From Xylocopa sonorina (taxonomy: Eukaryota; Arthropoda; Insecta; Hymenoptera; Apidae): a stretch of DNA of 64,000 nucleotides. Below the pieces are notes generated by a model. The model worked only from the letters and a program-made list of their open reading frames with translations. It was not told where the DNA came from and did no database searches. This document shows, in pieces, positions 11,917 through 24,400 of the stretch. How positions within the stretch are numbered: position 1 is the stretch's first letter; each line of letters starts with the position of its first letter. Where the stretch lies: the NCBI RefSeq assembly GCF_050948175.1, contig NC_135202.1, positions 2,852,001 to 2,916,000 of the forward strand, given 5' to 3'. Made by a program: the position numbers and the translations under genes.

Positions 11917-14900
11917 TTGAAAATCGGTCCAGAATTTGACGTCTTGTCAGTATCGACCTGACCTACTGATTCTCTATTCTAATTACAATATGTAATATCT
12001 CGTGTCTAATTAAATTAATGAAATTCTGGAATCTTAATTTAGAATTAGAAGATTAGATTGAGGATCCAAAATTGTACACCATAGTTTGCCTGATGTTTGT
12101 CTCAATTGTCTTAAAACCGATATTGTGGAGCATTTGATTCAACGAGGATAACAAAAGACGCAATGAGTATATACAGTTTGGGGTAGCAAATGCGTGACAA
12201 AGAGGTTTTAATGTTGCAGACGTTCCATGCATCAAAAACGATTGTTATGGAAACTTCTTATTGATTCAATTGCAATAAATAATGTTTTACGGATATAAAA
12301 ATCTCGCGATACCATTTCCAAATGATTTCTAATGTTTTTCCCTCACTCGGAAGCGACGTTTCGCGAAGAAACCACGTTCCGTATTCGACCAACGTAATCA
12401 ACGAACAGGTTCCCTGAGAGGCGAGGAAATATCCAATTTTTCCATTTCCAGGCAAAAATCGTTGGGTGATTTCATTCAAGCCAGACATGTTGGCCCGTGC
12501 GCTGTATCCACGGTCCGACAAGTGAAATTCGATACCGCGGCGTAATTGCAGCAATCCATTTCTCCCCTCGATAGAACTTTTCCTTATTTGCGTCGACTTC
12601 CACTTTACCATTTCCGTCTTCCCCCCTTTTTTCCACTGCATCCGTACGCGCGCGCTCGTTCAAACATTACGCAACTTTTCTTACTCCCAGTCGCCTCTTT
12701 CCCTCGCCTGTGTCGTTCCCTTTCACGAGCGCGAGGGATCGAGAACGCGTCCCGTTTTTTGCCAACGTGGCCAGCAATGAACGATCGCAAAGACACTGAA
12801 AGTTTATTCCTCGAACGATCCCCCCGCCATTATTTTCTATCGATCCAGGGATCAACGAGCGGCCAGATTATACTTGTTTTACGAGCTTCGTCGTATCAAT
12901 TTCATTTCATGGCTTGTTTGAAATTGCTCTGCTTGCGAAGTTGATTATTACATACACGTATATCACGTTGAAGTCTCTTATATTTCATTTCCGTTCGTAC
13001 ATTTTTATGGTATTATTTCTTCCTACGTTCGTTCTTTTTTTCTTTATCTTTCTCGTTCATTTGTTTGCACATCCAAAGCGAAGCGTACAATTCCACCTGT
13101 TCTACTTCGGACGCTCAATGTCATATGTGCGTAAGACACAATTGCAAACGTGTTAAAAGCATAACACACGCTGTGTTAAATTCTTTTCTTTTTCTCTTAG
13201 GTACGAGTTATCGTGGCTCTACAGCGTGCTAAATGTTCGTTTATTCAAAAAAGAAAACGTATGTTCACCTGCTGTCCCGTTTTCTTTTTATCCAACGAGG
13301 GACACCCTTGAGCCGTCATGCGGACGAAACAGGACGCGATCGATTCAGCGTCCACGCCTGACGGACTCGAAGGGTCACAGACGCCTTTTTGGTCCCGCAG
13401 ACACACAGGCGCGAAACCCTCCCATGGAAGATTCCGTTTGATCCATCGCCGCGGATAATTCGCTATCGACACGTTTCGTCTGTCGCGAGTTCCTCTTTGT
13501 TGGTCGCTTGGCCATTCTCTTCTTTTATTCCCGCGGAACTTATCAAGTCGCGCGTGAAACGGCCGCGTCCGCTGGAACCCGCAAAACGCGGCGATTGTGT
13601 ATAAAGGAGGTAAAACACGACGGCAAAAGGGAACAAATGAAAGGCGTTAACTGGAGGACTATGAACGCGCTTCGAGAGCTTCCTCTCGTTCGAAGAAAGT
13701 GGGATTTCAACGTGCCCATCGAGTGGCAGTTCCACGTGTAACCGACGGCGGTCGTCCATATTGTTTTGTCCACTTGTTATAAAAGAAAGAATAGTTTCCA
13801 ACACTTTGGAAAGCGGTAAATAATGGGCTTGCAGAACACGTTGAAATTCTGTGACTCCTGTGTCAGAACCGTGGAACAAGAATTTCTTCAGCAATTTCCG
13901 CTTTGTCGAGGATGAGAAACGAAATGTATTTAACGAAGTTTTATTTCAATTTTCTCGCGTGCGTGTACGATTTTCCTTTTTCAAAAAAAAAAAAAAAAAA
14001 GAACACGTTGGCTCGAAAAAGAGATGTCGGCAATTAGAATTAGCGTACCTGGCGGCAGTGAATAAAGCATCCGAATGATTTAACACTCGACGGGCGACGT
14101 TCGGCAAACACTACATGTTTCACGGCAAACACAATTTTCATCGTTTCGAATGGATGCAATTTTCTTTCGACACGCGTGACAAATTCCCGGAGCCAGTTGG
14201 CGGAACACAGCCGAAGTTTAGCGAGCGCGGATCATTTAAACTCTTCCAGGACAATTTCGGCGATAATGAAGAACGATCGCAGTGATGAATCAACCGCAAT
14301 TACCGGCTTACGCTCGACACGCGGAAATGGATGGGGCTGCGCGCGGTCTGTTTACACGTCGGTACGACTCAAGGATAGAAATTCATTGCTAGGTTATTTT
14401 CCGCCTTGCTGCATTATACATTCGGCCATTAACGCGATGAAGTTCGAAGGAAAATTCCTGTTTCTTTTGTTTTTTCTTTCTTTCATTCGACATCACTTGC
14501 CCGCTCGGTCCGATTATTTAATTCGCCGTCACAAGTCGTGGCAAATTATGAATTCATTTTCAATTTTTGGATTGCGAGAAGCGTACGTAATGTACGTGTT
14601 TTCAAGGTTCGATGAATAAGCACGTAATGCCATCGCGGTTTAATTAACACCGTTTAAAAGGAACGAAAATTGTTTGCTCGCGATTATTTTAACATCGAGG
14701 TAAAAGCGTCCCCGATATTTCCAGATTCATCGGCCTTTATAATGTAATGGCTTTGTAAACGCGATCCTTTTATCTGGCGAAATAAACGCCCGTCTGCTTT
14801 TGTTCCCCTCGCTCGGTTTTTATTACTTCTTTTTAATAATCACGGAATGCGCTTTTCATTTGGCCGTAGGCATGCACGCAGGGGCCAACAATCGATTCGA

Positions 14901-15498
14901 AGCGCGTGCTATAGATTTGCGTACTAACATACCCTCTTTAGACTCCTAATCTTTCTTTTGTTCCGTCCACGATTCTTTCTCTCTGGATGTTTACGAAACC
15001 AAAGGAAAGTCGAATTCACCGGCTCTCTTATGCGATACGCGTCTTCCTTTTATAGCACTGTTAACTTCAGCATTCATGGTCATTTTCTATCGCTTCAATG
15101 AATATTTTGTACACAATTTTGCGTCTGTTGCATAAAAACTTCACTTGTTATAACTGGATACTCTAATTGTAATTATTAACGTTTACATTTCAGTATTTAA
15201 TTCGTCAACTGTCCAATTTTTCAGATGTTTCTTCAAAAGTTGAAGGAAAAATATTATATCCGTAGACAGAAAAATGGAGAGTATAATAATCACGTCGCTA
15301 CCGTCACTGAATATTAATTTAATACAATTCAAAGTTGTGTTATTCTTGAGCGGTTCGTCGAATAAAATTATGGATAACAACAGTTCGAGATCGTCGTCAA
15401 AGAACCGTGCGTTCCTTTCGTAACTTCGAAGACTGTTCTCTACATCCACTTGTGCGTTATGCATGCGAAGTTACGTCCGAAGCAGTACGGTCAGCTTC
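11917..15498. other. No supported gene
   Basis: Open frames of 127-147 codons occur on both strands near 12.3-12.9, 13.5-13.9 and 14.2-14.6 kb, but they overlap each other and match nothing. A 93-codon minus frame at 15183-15464 begins with a true ATG and is acidic then hydrophobic; it has no recognised family. Confidence 0.45.
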
Positions 15499-15720
15499 CA
15501 CTGTGGCCGTAGAGCGCTGTTCGACACAGCAGGGACACTTTCTACTGTTTCCGTGAAGCTTCAGCCACTGGCGCCTGACATAGTGCAGGTACGTTCTACT
15601 TGAACCAGCAAACGGCCATTCTCCCACTGTGGAGTGCTGTTCGATGCAGCACGGACACTTTCTACTGCGAACCGTCGTCAGGCACTGTCGTCTGACACGA
15701 CGCGCATATATTCTACTTAG
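15499..15720. repeat. Imperfect tandem pair, about 117-120 bp unit
   Basis: Two adjacent copies share, in the same order, CACTGTGG, GCTGTTCGA, GGACACTTTCTACTG, CACTG, CTGACA and TTCTACTT. The shared blocks recur 120 bases apart in the first half (15541 and 15661) and 117 apart in the second half (15594 and 15711), so one copy carries a small indel. The copies have diverged noticeably. No open frame spans them. Confidence 0.75.
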
Positions 15721-15883
15721 GCCAGTGAATCAAGAGCCGTACGAATGTTTCATACTGCTCTCCTGTAGAGGTTTACGTGGCACTTGGTAAATCTCATGCG
15801 ATACTCGGACAGATTTTCGATTCAACGCTATCGCGTGATGTGGGAAACGAAATAGAAATACCAAAGAAAGATTTTAGGAAATG

Positions 15884-15894
15884 CACACACACAC
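15884..15894. repeat. CA microsatellite
   Basis: Short (CA)5 run. Confidence 0.7.
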
Positions 15895-17750
15895 GTCTTC
15901 GTGGACGCTTAGCTGTACGTAGCCGTCGCGTGTATAGGGAGCGTTAATGCGTTCCCGTGCTCGCGAATCGACCTCACACGTGTCCTGAATACGTGCACCC
16001 GTAGGCGTACGCGTGGGTGCGCACGGGATCAAGATTGATAGGGTACGAGTCGCAGCGCGCACGGAGCATCCACTTAGCGGTGCATTATTTGGATGAGAAT
16101 GGGTTGCACGCTGGATCTCTTACCCGATGCATCGGCTGCAATCCTGATAATGGCAGCCACTTGTCCGCGAAGGAGCACGCGTGAACTCGGGATAATCGCG
16201 TAATTATCTACCGTTTGGTGGCAAGCTTCCGCCTTTTTCGAGGGAAACGAGCGGTGGAGCGGCTTTCAAGTATGAAAGTGGAACATAGTTAGACTTCGAC
16301 GAAATTTCAAATGTTAACTTTTTATTTATAATTAATATATATGTTTCACTCATTTTATCATCTTAAAGAGAGAATCGAATAGGCAACTATTCGCTTATCG
16401 GTGATATTTATACTTGTCAAAGTGATGTTGGTAATGATAATAAAGAGAAAAGATATACGTAGGCTCATCCAAGCTTAAGCTGAGGATTTCGAGCTGCAAG
16501 TGGAGAGAAACAGCGGTGGATAAAGCGTTAGCTTTGATTGCGAGGAATATCGTGTGGTGGAATTTTGAAGAAAGCTGGCGAATACCAGAAACTCTCGGAG
16601 CGATATAAAAGTGAGACTTTTTCCGCTGAGAAAGTGGAATTTCACGCGGAATTTTAATAAACTCGCTCCGTATCGTTTCCCCTTCCGCTTCTCTGGATGA
16701 AGTATCTTTTACGCAGCTGTAGAGACATTGAAAATCATCAAATTATCAACATCGCTACGTAATGTCCACTCTTCGTCGAAATTGAAATATGTTTAAAAAT
16801 CGATATTTTTCAGTTGTTAATGAATCGTGAATAATTTGAAGAGCAGTGTTCTAGTCGTTGAACTAGCATCGCGTGCACCTTTTCCGAACTCGAACCTTCA
16901 TAATCGTGGAGGTATTCGCCGAGTTATGAGAGAAAATAAACAGAGCTCCGATAATTTTCGCCGGAGATGTACCGTAGAAATTTTAATATCCGTTACAGTA
17001 ATTTCAGTTTCGTACGAGCGGCTCAGAAGCGGAACAATTTTATTTACACCTGCGAATCGCACTGTTCGTATTCCGTTTGAGCGTCGTAAACCAGCTCTAA
17101 CGTGAGCGCAGTAAAATGGGAAAACTATCCCCAATAAAATATCACCCGTATTCTTCTACTATCTGCGCTTACATTTATTTGAATATTTGTATAATTCCAT
17201 GGCATAATTGAAGAAAGAATTGAGTACAAATATTGCCAGCGCAGAGTCTTCTCATAAAAAGCGATACATGGAGATACGCTGTTCGTTTCGAACGTTAAAC
17301 GAACAGCAAGCAAATACAATGGCGCGTCGACATATAACTTTTTTATATCACTTGGAAAAGATACATATGCAGTTCCGACAAAACCTATCGGTACATGGCC
17401 ATATTCTCTAATAAAATGCTTCTGAATCGTGTTTTATATCCCACTTTCACGGTATTGGTTTTTTTCTTTACAATAGAATGAAGAGACTCTTAAATGGTAG
17501 GTAATTGATTGCGCTGGGTAACGTATTTAATTAGTATGCAAATGCTAACATGAATTCAATGGTATGAAAGTATTTTCTGTAGCCATTGAAAAGTTATTAA
17601 GAGAGGATATGGAGAATACCTAGATTCCGCAAAATGACGCAAAAACTGTGCGTTGGATTTAATAATTTATTTCACCTAATGATTGCATTAACTTCATTCT
17701 TTCTTTTTACCCATCAAAAGCGTTGCACAAAGCATAAAAATATAATTTTC

Positions 17751-17772
17751 TTTCTCTCTCTATCTCTCTCTC
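17751..17772. repeat. TC microsatellite
   Basis: Interrupted (TC)n run. Confidence 0.8.
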
Positions 17773-19379
17773 AAAATAATATTCATTGCAGTAAAATATG
17801 GGAGCAGAGAGAGAAGAGGGGGACCGTGGTAAAAGAATGGTAAACATTTAATCGAATATATCAGCCTCGCTCCACCCATATAATACGAAGGTAAACATTT
17901 TAAATGAATTTCGCTTTAAACAGCTCCCATAAAAATGTCATTCCTCGCGAGCACACTTTCGCGTGCGAGTATAACACGCAAATCCTTTCAAGCCTGACTA
18001 AATTTACAAGCACTCCAACTTGGAGAACGCTTTAAACCGCAGCCAATTACGTTGTCGCCGGTCATTCACCAAGAAACCCCACGGTGGCTCGACACCGCGC
18101 CCGAATTGTTCGAATCAGTCCGACCGTGGGGGTTGCAGGGAAAACGAGAAACAAAGAGGGAAGGAAAATAGAAAAAAGCTCGACAAAAATGTCGACTAAA
18201 AAAAGGGAGAGGAAAAAATTGTCAAAGCTCGGTAAACCGGTACATAAAATGTATACCATCGTTGGGGGCTGGAGGGGAATGTCGCGTGACGCGGGCGTGC
18301 GCAAACAAAATCTTCACCAGGCCGGTTTAAATAAACACGAAACGCGAAAGTTGCCCAACGTTTCGAGTGCAGTTCGGTCGCGCGCGTTTTTTAGGCCGAA
18401 ACTCAAATAACGTTTCGGATACGCGAGAGAGATCGCCTAGGCGTCGCGATATCGCTGCTTAACGATTCTCTTTGGAAACGTGGCAAGTTCGCGGATCAAA
18501 CGAGTCTCGCGCGGCTCTTCCTCCATCTCAATCCTCCTTTTCCGCTCCCTACCCCCGCAGCCACCCTCTAACGCAGTTTCGAGTGTAATTTGTCGAAATT
18601 ACAGTTTGCCCACTCCGTCCTGTCTGATTCCGGGGAATCAAGAGCGCGTTGGTATTGATCACCACCCTCCCCATCGTCTTGTCCCGCTTTTTTTTTACCC
18701 TTCTTTCACTTCTCGATCGCGCAGGGCGCGTTTGTATCGCAGAATTTGTAGCGTTTCAGTTTCTCGTCAAATTTTCTAAGATGATTGATATTTATCTGTT
18801 GGAGGTGGTTTTATTTTTGTATTTTTACCGCAGGTGTTTGCGCAGATTGATCCTTTTTTGCGATGGTAGGTTGCTAAATACTTAATACTTAGATCTTTAA
18901 TAATTGATTACAGTTTTCGAGCATCTGAATATCACGAACAAAAGTGTTAATTGATGAAAAGCAAACTGCAGATTCGACATGGATTAATTTTAAAATAGTG
19001 TGGGAATCGTTTTACTAGTGAATACAATTTTTAAAAATTTTTCTGTCGAATGAACGCAGGATGAATTTGAATTGTGAACGAATTAAAAACCGTGGCAGGA
19101 AATTTTAATTAACAGAGAGCTGTTCCACTGGTTCAACAATATACTGTCATCGGATGTTCACCTGTAAGACTCGAGGACGGGATTATACGCTGTTGAAACT
19201 CTGATTAAAGTTTGAACATTTCCAGATGAGCTAATAATCTCCTCTTAACTTCATTGAATATTAGAGAAATTCGTTTCCGCATGATGCATTATCTACTTTG
19301 AAATGGTAATTAGATAAATAACACTGTTAACGAGGCGAGAACAAGGAAACTGTCCGTTTCCATTTAAAGATGAATAATC

Positions 19380-19385
19380 TTTATT
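19380..19385 (-). terminator. Polyadenylation signal of the Tret1-like gene
   Basis: Read on the minus strand this is AATAAA, 39 bases after the transporter stop codon. It fits a short 3' untranslated region. The cleavage site itself is not identifiable. Confidence 0.6.
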
Positions 19386-19423
19386 AAACAATTTACAACT
19401 CAACGTGGAACGAATAGAAATTG

Positions 19424-21469
19424 TCAATGTTTTCCTCGTAATTCTATTTGTATCTCCTCCAAGGTCTTGCCTTCCGTTTCAGGCACGTATCGATAGATCA
19501 GCAGCCATATAAGGAAAGTAATTACCGTGAACATCGTTACAGGCATGTACGTTCCATACGACTCTTGCAGCACCTACGAGTAAGGTGAGGTAATCACTTG
19601 ATCGTCCGCGAAACTATAATAATTACACGCAGATCCACGACGTCGATGATTCTCCGTTGATTACCGAGAGACGGATTCAGGTCGGCATTGTTCGAAAAAT
19701 ATTTTGCGGGTCCCCGATCGTTTTCATGTTTTATTAAAATTTTACTTCATCTACGTTGCTAATTTAACATCTACGACGTTTCCTACTTTTAACATTGAAA
19801 GATTCTATAGCGAATACTTCTCCAACGAATTTTCATTTTCCTTTCATGTAGAGTAATTTTAATTATTACGCGTGACCGTGGCCCCGACGACTCCCAATCT
19901 ACGACGACCCAGAATCCCATCGACGCGTGACCAATCCCGCGTACGAAGACCCACCTGATAGAACTTGACCAGGGTGGTCGTGGTGACGGCGTAATACAGG
20001 GAACAGAATATCGCTGTGGGTACTTTCACGTCGATGTGAAAGATCTCGCCGATGTAGCTGAGGGGTATAGGATTCAACGCGAGTCCGTAGCCCAGAACGT
20101 ATATCACCAGGAAAACGCTGGGCACCCATCGTATATTCGAGACATCGTAGCCGCTGGACATCATGCCGAAGAAGATCGCTATGATCGCCAAGGACAGCAC
20201 GCAGATTGGCGCCGCGATCAACAACAGTAATCTCTTACCCATGAACCTCACCAGTACCACGCAGACGCTACCGGCGAGCACTATCGCGCATCCAGTCATC
20301 ACTATGCTAACGTTCGTCGAGATCTCGTGGCCGGCCTCCTCGAATATGAACGACTGATAAGTGAGCAGAGGAGCCGCCCCTGTTAAGGTCAGCGCGCTCA
20401 AAACGATCATCGCGATACGAAACGCTCGACGATTCTCGCGCCTTCTGAACATCTCCCTCAACGATCTTTTGAACGTCATGCCAGGCTCGAAGTCCTCCGT
20501 CGCGACGATTCGCTTGATCTCCTCCAGTTCCTCGACTACGTCGTCTTTACCCAATGCCCACTTCAGCGTTCGCTCCGCGGCGGTTAGCTTGTTCTTCTTA
20601 GTGAGGAACACGGAACTCTCTGGTAGCCAGACGAACGTCACGAGGAACATTAATGGTATCGTGACTGCGATCATGGACAACGTTAAACGAGACACCCATA
20701 AACCGATCGCGTAGGCTAGCATCATGCCCGTGTTCATCAACACCGCCATTAAGGTACCTGGATGATAATTCGGAATATTTATCGGTTTTAAGAATTGCGA
20801 TTAGATGCGGGAGACTTGTCGGAACCTGGCTTAAATGAAGCGAAGTATAACCAGCGTATCCAGTAAATCGTTAAAATAAACTGGCCAATTGTTAAGAAGA
20901 AATTGTTTTGAAAAGAAAGGATAGAAGTTAGAAAAGAAAAATAAATAATACCTAGTGGACCACGGGACCTCTTGCTGCTCACTTCGCCTAGGTACATGGG
21001 TATCACCGCGTACGTTATTCCGCAACCTATACCAGCCAATATCCTGCCGACGTAAAGCTGAGGGACGGTGGCCGCCACGCCGATCAGAATCCAGCTGGCG
21101 ATCTTTGGTATCGTAGCGAACAGCAGCGTTCCTTTGCGACCGATCCTGTCCATCAAAAGAAACGGCACCACCGAGCCGATGCCGATCCCGACGTACAACA
21201 AATTCACCACCCAGACCACCTTGTCGCTGGACACCTTCAAAGGGTCGTCCTGCTCGAATTTCGGTATGATAGGGGTGCTCCATCCCTCGTTCAATCCGCT
21301 GTCGATGATCAGAAGGTTGCCTAAGTGACGACAAAGAATTTTCAACGTTCGATGGCTGATGGTTCCTTCGATCAATTCCGTCGATGTCTGACATCGCTGG
21401 GTGGATTTTCACCGAGCGTTACTTACAGATGATCCCGATGAACATCTGTCGCAATATTTCGAGATCCAT
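19424..21469 (-). CDS. Tret1: Facilitated trehalose/sugar transporter, Tret1-like (MFS), 4 exons
   Basis: A complete gene. The exons, in order of translation, are 21469-21427, 21320-20952, 20757-19955 and 19573-19424. All three introns (106, 194 and 381 bp) have GT and AG ends, and joining them gives one frame of 454 residues plus stop. The start ATG opens MDLEIL; an in-frame stop lies 27 codons upstream (21551-21553) and no other ATG lies between, although an upstream spliced exon cannot be excluded. The product is a 12-helix plasma-membrane permease of the sugar porter family, expected to move trehalose or hexose by facilitated diffusion. Visible family motifs are DRIGRK at 72-77 after helix 2, VGR at 105-107 with GxGxG following, P122/Y124/E127 and RGPLG at 134-138, PESS at 183-186 before the central loop, and PETEGKTLEEIQ at 436-447 at the C-terminus. 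Oddities: the usual QQxSG of helix 7 is replaced by LTGAAPLL near 262, and the acidic residue before the second GR-type loop is replaced (VRFMGKR, 307-313). The family is certain; the substrate is inferred. Confidence 0.93.
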
Positions 21470-24400
21470 GGCTACGATCTGTTCCTCCTTCGCGTTTCTC
21501 AAACGGTTCGTTCGGAAATTGAAGAGAGTGATTGCTATTGGGGCGGATGTTTAAACGCGGACGCAGAAGTCTGTTTCATTGCTTTCTGGGGGAAGGTCGC
21601 TGTGGAATTCATGTACGAAATTAAAACACTGCTGCGAATCTTTAATCTAGAGGATTTTTCAAAGAAATATCGTAAGTCTTTAAACTTGCTTCTGATTAGT
21701 TTCAATCCTTATAATTTGATCAATCTTGCGCGCTTTCCGTTTTGCAGTGTTAATCATTTTGACAAATGACCGGCTCGTATACGTGTAAAGTAAAGAGACA
21801 GAGTGAGAGAATAAGAACATCGCGTCGTTCCATGTGATTAATGAACCAGCGGCTACCATAATGCTTTGCACCCGCTACTCTGCATCCATTGAAATTGTAT
21901 ACAAGAATTTCATATAATTTTACGCTTAAAACGGTAAATGAAGCCTCGGTGATAATAATCTCACGTATCCAGAATATTTGATTATACCTCGACTGCTGGC
22001 ACCATTATTATCAAAGACAATTAACTCGAGCACCGCGTTACGATATTCAAGACGAACACGGCTGCGTTCGCTGTTCGGTATTTACGCTCATCATGTCGAG
22101 CAGATGTAACTTCGAGACCACTTTATTGTGCGTTTATGACTTCGAACGACTTGGTGTAACGACGCCCCTTAAACTCGCCTCGAAAGCTGCCAGTCGTTTC
22201 CCACGCGGCGAAAGCATGCGACGTTCCATTGAAGGAAACGAGCTTCGCTGCGGTGTCAACGTTCTTGGGTTCATGCAACACGATCATTACGCGCCGCGGA
22301 ACTTTGCACGGAATTCCTTTCGCGAACAATTATCCCTAAAATTGCGCGTACCAGCGCGTTAATAACTCGCCGTGGTAACAGCGCCGCAGCAAGGAACTGT
22401 ACCCAGGTTTTATCGCGTAATTCTTTAATTCCGCTCGACAATCAGTACGTAGCCGCGAAATTCCCGCAGAATTCACTCGCGCCCGCAGCCTGGACGCATT
22501 CTGAAACTCGGTTACATCGCGGAGAAAGGGTTTACGGTTGACGTTACGCCGCGTCTGTTATTAAGGGACGCGGGAATGAACGAGTCGGGACCTTTAACGC
22601 GGATTTAACGTCAGTCGTTCTCGTTGCGATCAATTTACGCTCGTCTTTTCCCGGGTAATCCGAAAGCCAACGATGTCTCCCGACCTCGCGCAATGAACAG
22701 AGTCACATTTTTTCCTCGTGTTTCTAGGATACCTTTAGTTATTCGCAATTGTTTGAACGAGCGATCGAAATTATCTGAAGAATATTATTCGTTCACCTAA
22801 ACTCTTTGTCTGTAACGAATTCTCCCGTTTTATATAATATTAATTAGAGAATTGTTGATTTTGAAAATCCGCGCGATATACAATTATCACGTTGTAGCTC
22901 GTTTGCGATCTATCGAGTAAAATTTGATTGCGCTCTGGCGGAACGGAAATATTCCCGGATATTAAAAAGCAATTTTCGAGCACATTTTCAAAGCACCCGA
23001 TCTAATTAATTCGATGCATATTGGAATACCTCGTGCACTTCGTTCATTATAAAGCAAACGTGTTCCGCGTGTTTCCGGTTGTACGTTTTCCACTTCGCCA
23101 TTGAAATGATTCACTTTTCGTATAACACATTATTACGCGAATTCGGTAAAAGAGATTTTAATGTGATAACTGTTCTGTCAGCCAACAGATTAGGAGTAGT
23201 GCGCGTTACGACGAATCTAGAAACTTTGAAAAAAATAAGATATTCGAAATTATCGCATTTTCTTAAATAATTATTCAATTAAAAATTTATGAATATAAAG
23301 GAAATTGCTTTTAACGTTTACATTGTAGCAGTTAATTTTAAACTGTTAATTGAGACGAATAAAGAGAGATTTAATGAGATTAAATTTTAAAAATGTGTAT
23401 TCATACCAAGTTGATCCAGACATTATAAAAATGTTTAAAACATTTGAATATGAAAAAGTTAAAAACATTAATGTTAATAATAGGTTTAATGTAGATATTG
23501 TATGCAGGATCCGCAAAAGGGTTAATAAAACTAAACAAACAATATGAAACTGCTGGCCAATAGCACACATAAATATTCAATTTACTGATATCAGCACGCA
23601 GCCGCGTCATTACTTAATGTATTATCTTAATCACTGTTATGAGATAGGTCATGTCATTTCCGTAAATTAACCGGATTAATCAATATTATTCACCTCTGTC
23701 GATCGTTCATTCCTGTCAGTCGCTAATGATATCCGTCATTCATTATATTATAATTATCGATGTACTCTCTCAGTTTCTTACGACTTTTTTCCTACGCGAA
23801 TTCTTCTTCTCCAAAATCCGAGTTGATCCAAGTTTCATAATTTTATGCAATTTTTGTATATTTATTATTAAATTGCGATAATTTATGAAAGAAACGAAGA
23901 AAGATGGTAGCAGGGTTAAACGCGTTTAGATACCGTATTTTAATTACACGGACGGCTATCAACGTTTATCGCGTCGCTATTCTTCTTATTATTAGCATGT
24001 GGACACCGACCATTAACGACTGCCACGTAATTAATCTATAATTACCGATAATATGGCGCGCTGGATACATTATTGAGTTACTGGTGAATTTCCATGTCGA
24101 AGGGATCATTGTACTCGCATCGCGAAAAACCAACGCTTTGTTCAATTTCCAGTTGAAACACCTTCGTTTTCTTCGTGCATCCCGCTCTACTATTTCTTGT
24201 TCTCATTTACCTTTCCTTTGTTCACTGCAATTTCAATTCTCGCGTAATTAGGACAACGTTGAACCTCGTTTTATTTATTCTCTGGCAATTACATGCAGAA
24301 GCGTTGATTAGAAAGGAATGAAGATAAAGATTTAATGAAATTCGCTATTTTGCACGCAAGATACAGGGAAGGTACGCGTTAGCGCGTCATCCGCTGGCTA

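Larger units (their letters stand above)
15721..19379. other. No gene seen
   Basis: Mostly AT-rich with microsatellites, up to the polyadenylation region of the transporter. Confidence 0.5.

Noticed and set aside
12258..12944. ORFs of 127 codons (minus) and 132 codons (plus)
   Set aside because: Mutually overlapping and low in recognisable structure; probably chance.
15183..15464. 93-codon minus-strand ORF beginning with ATG, acidic then hydrophobic
   Set aside because: No family recognised, no splice context, and it lies in AT-rich DNA beside a tandem repeat. Single-exon length alone is not enough evidence.
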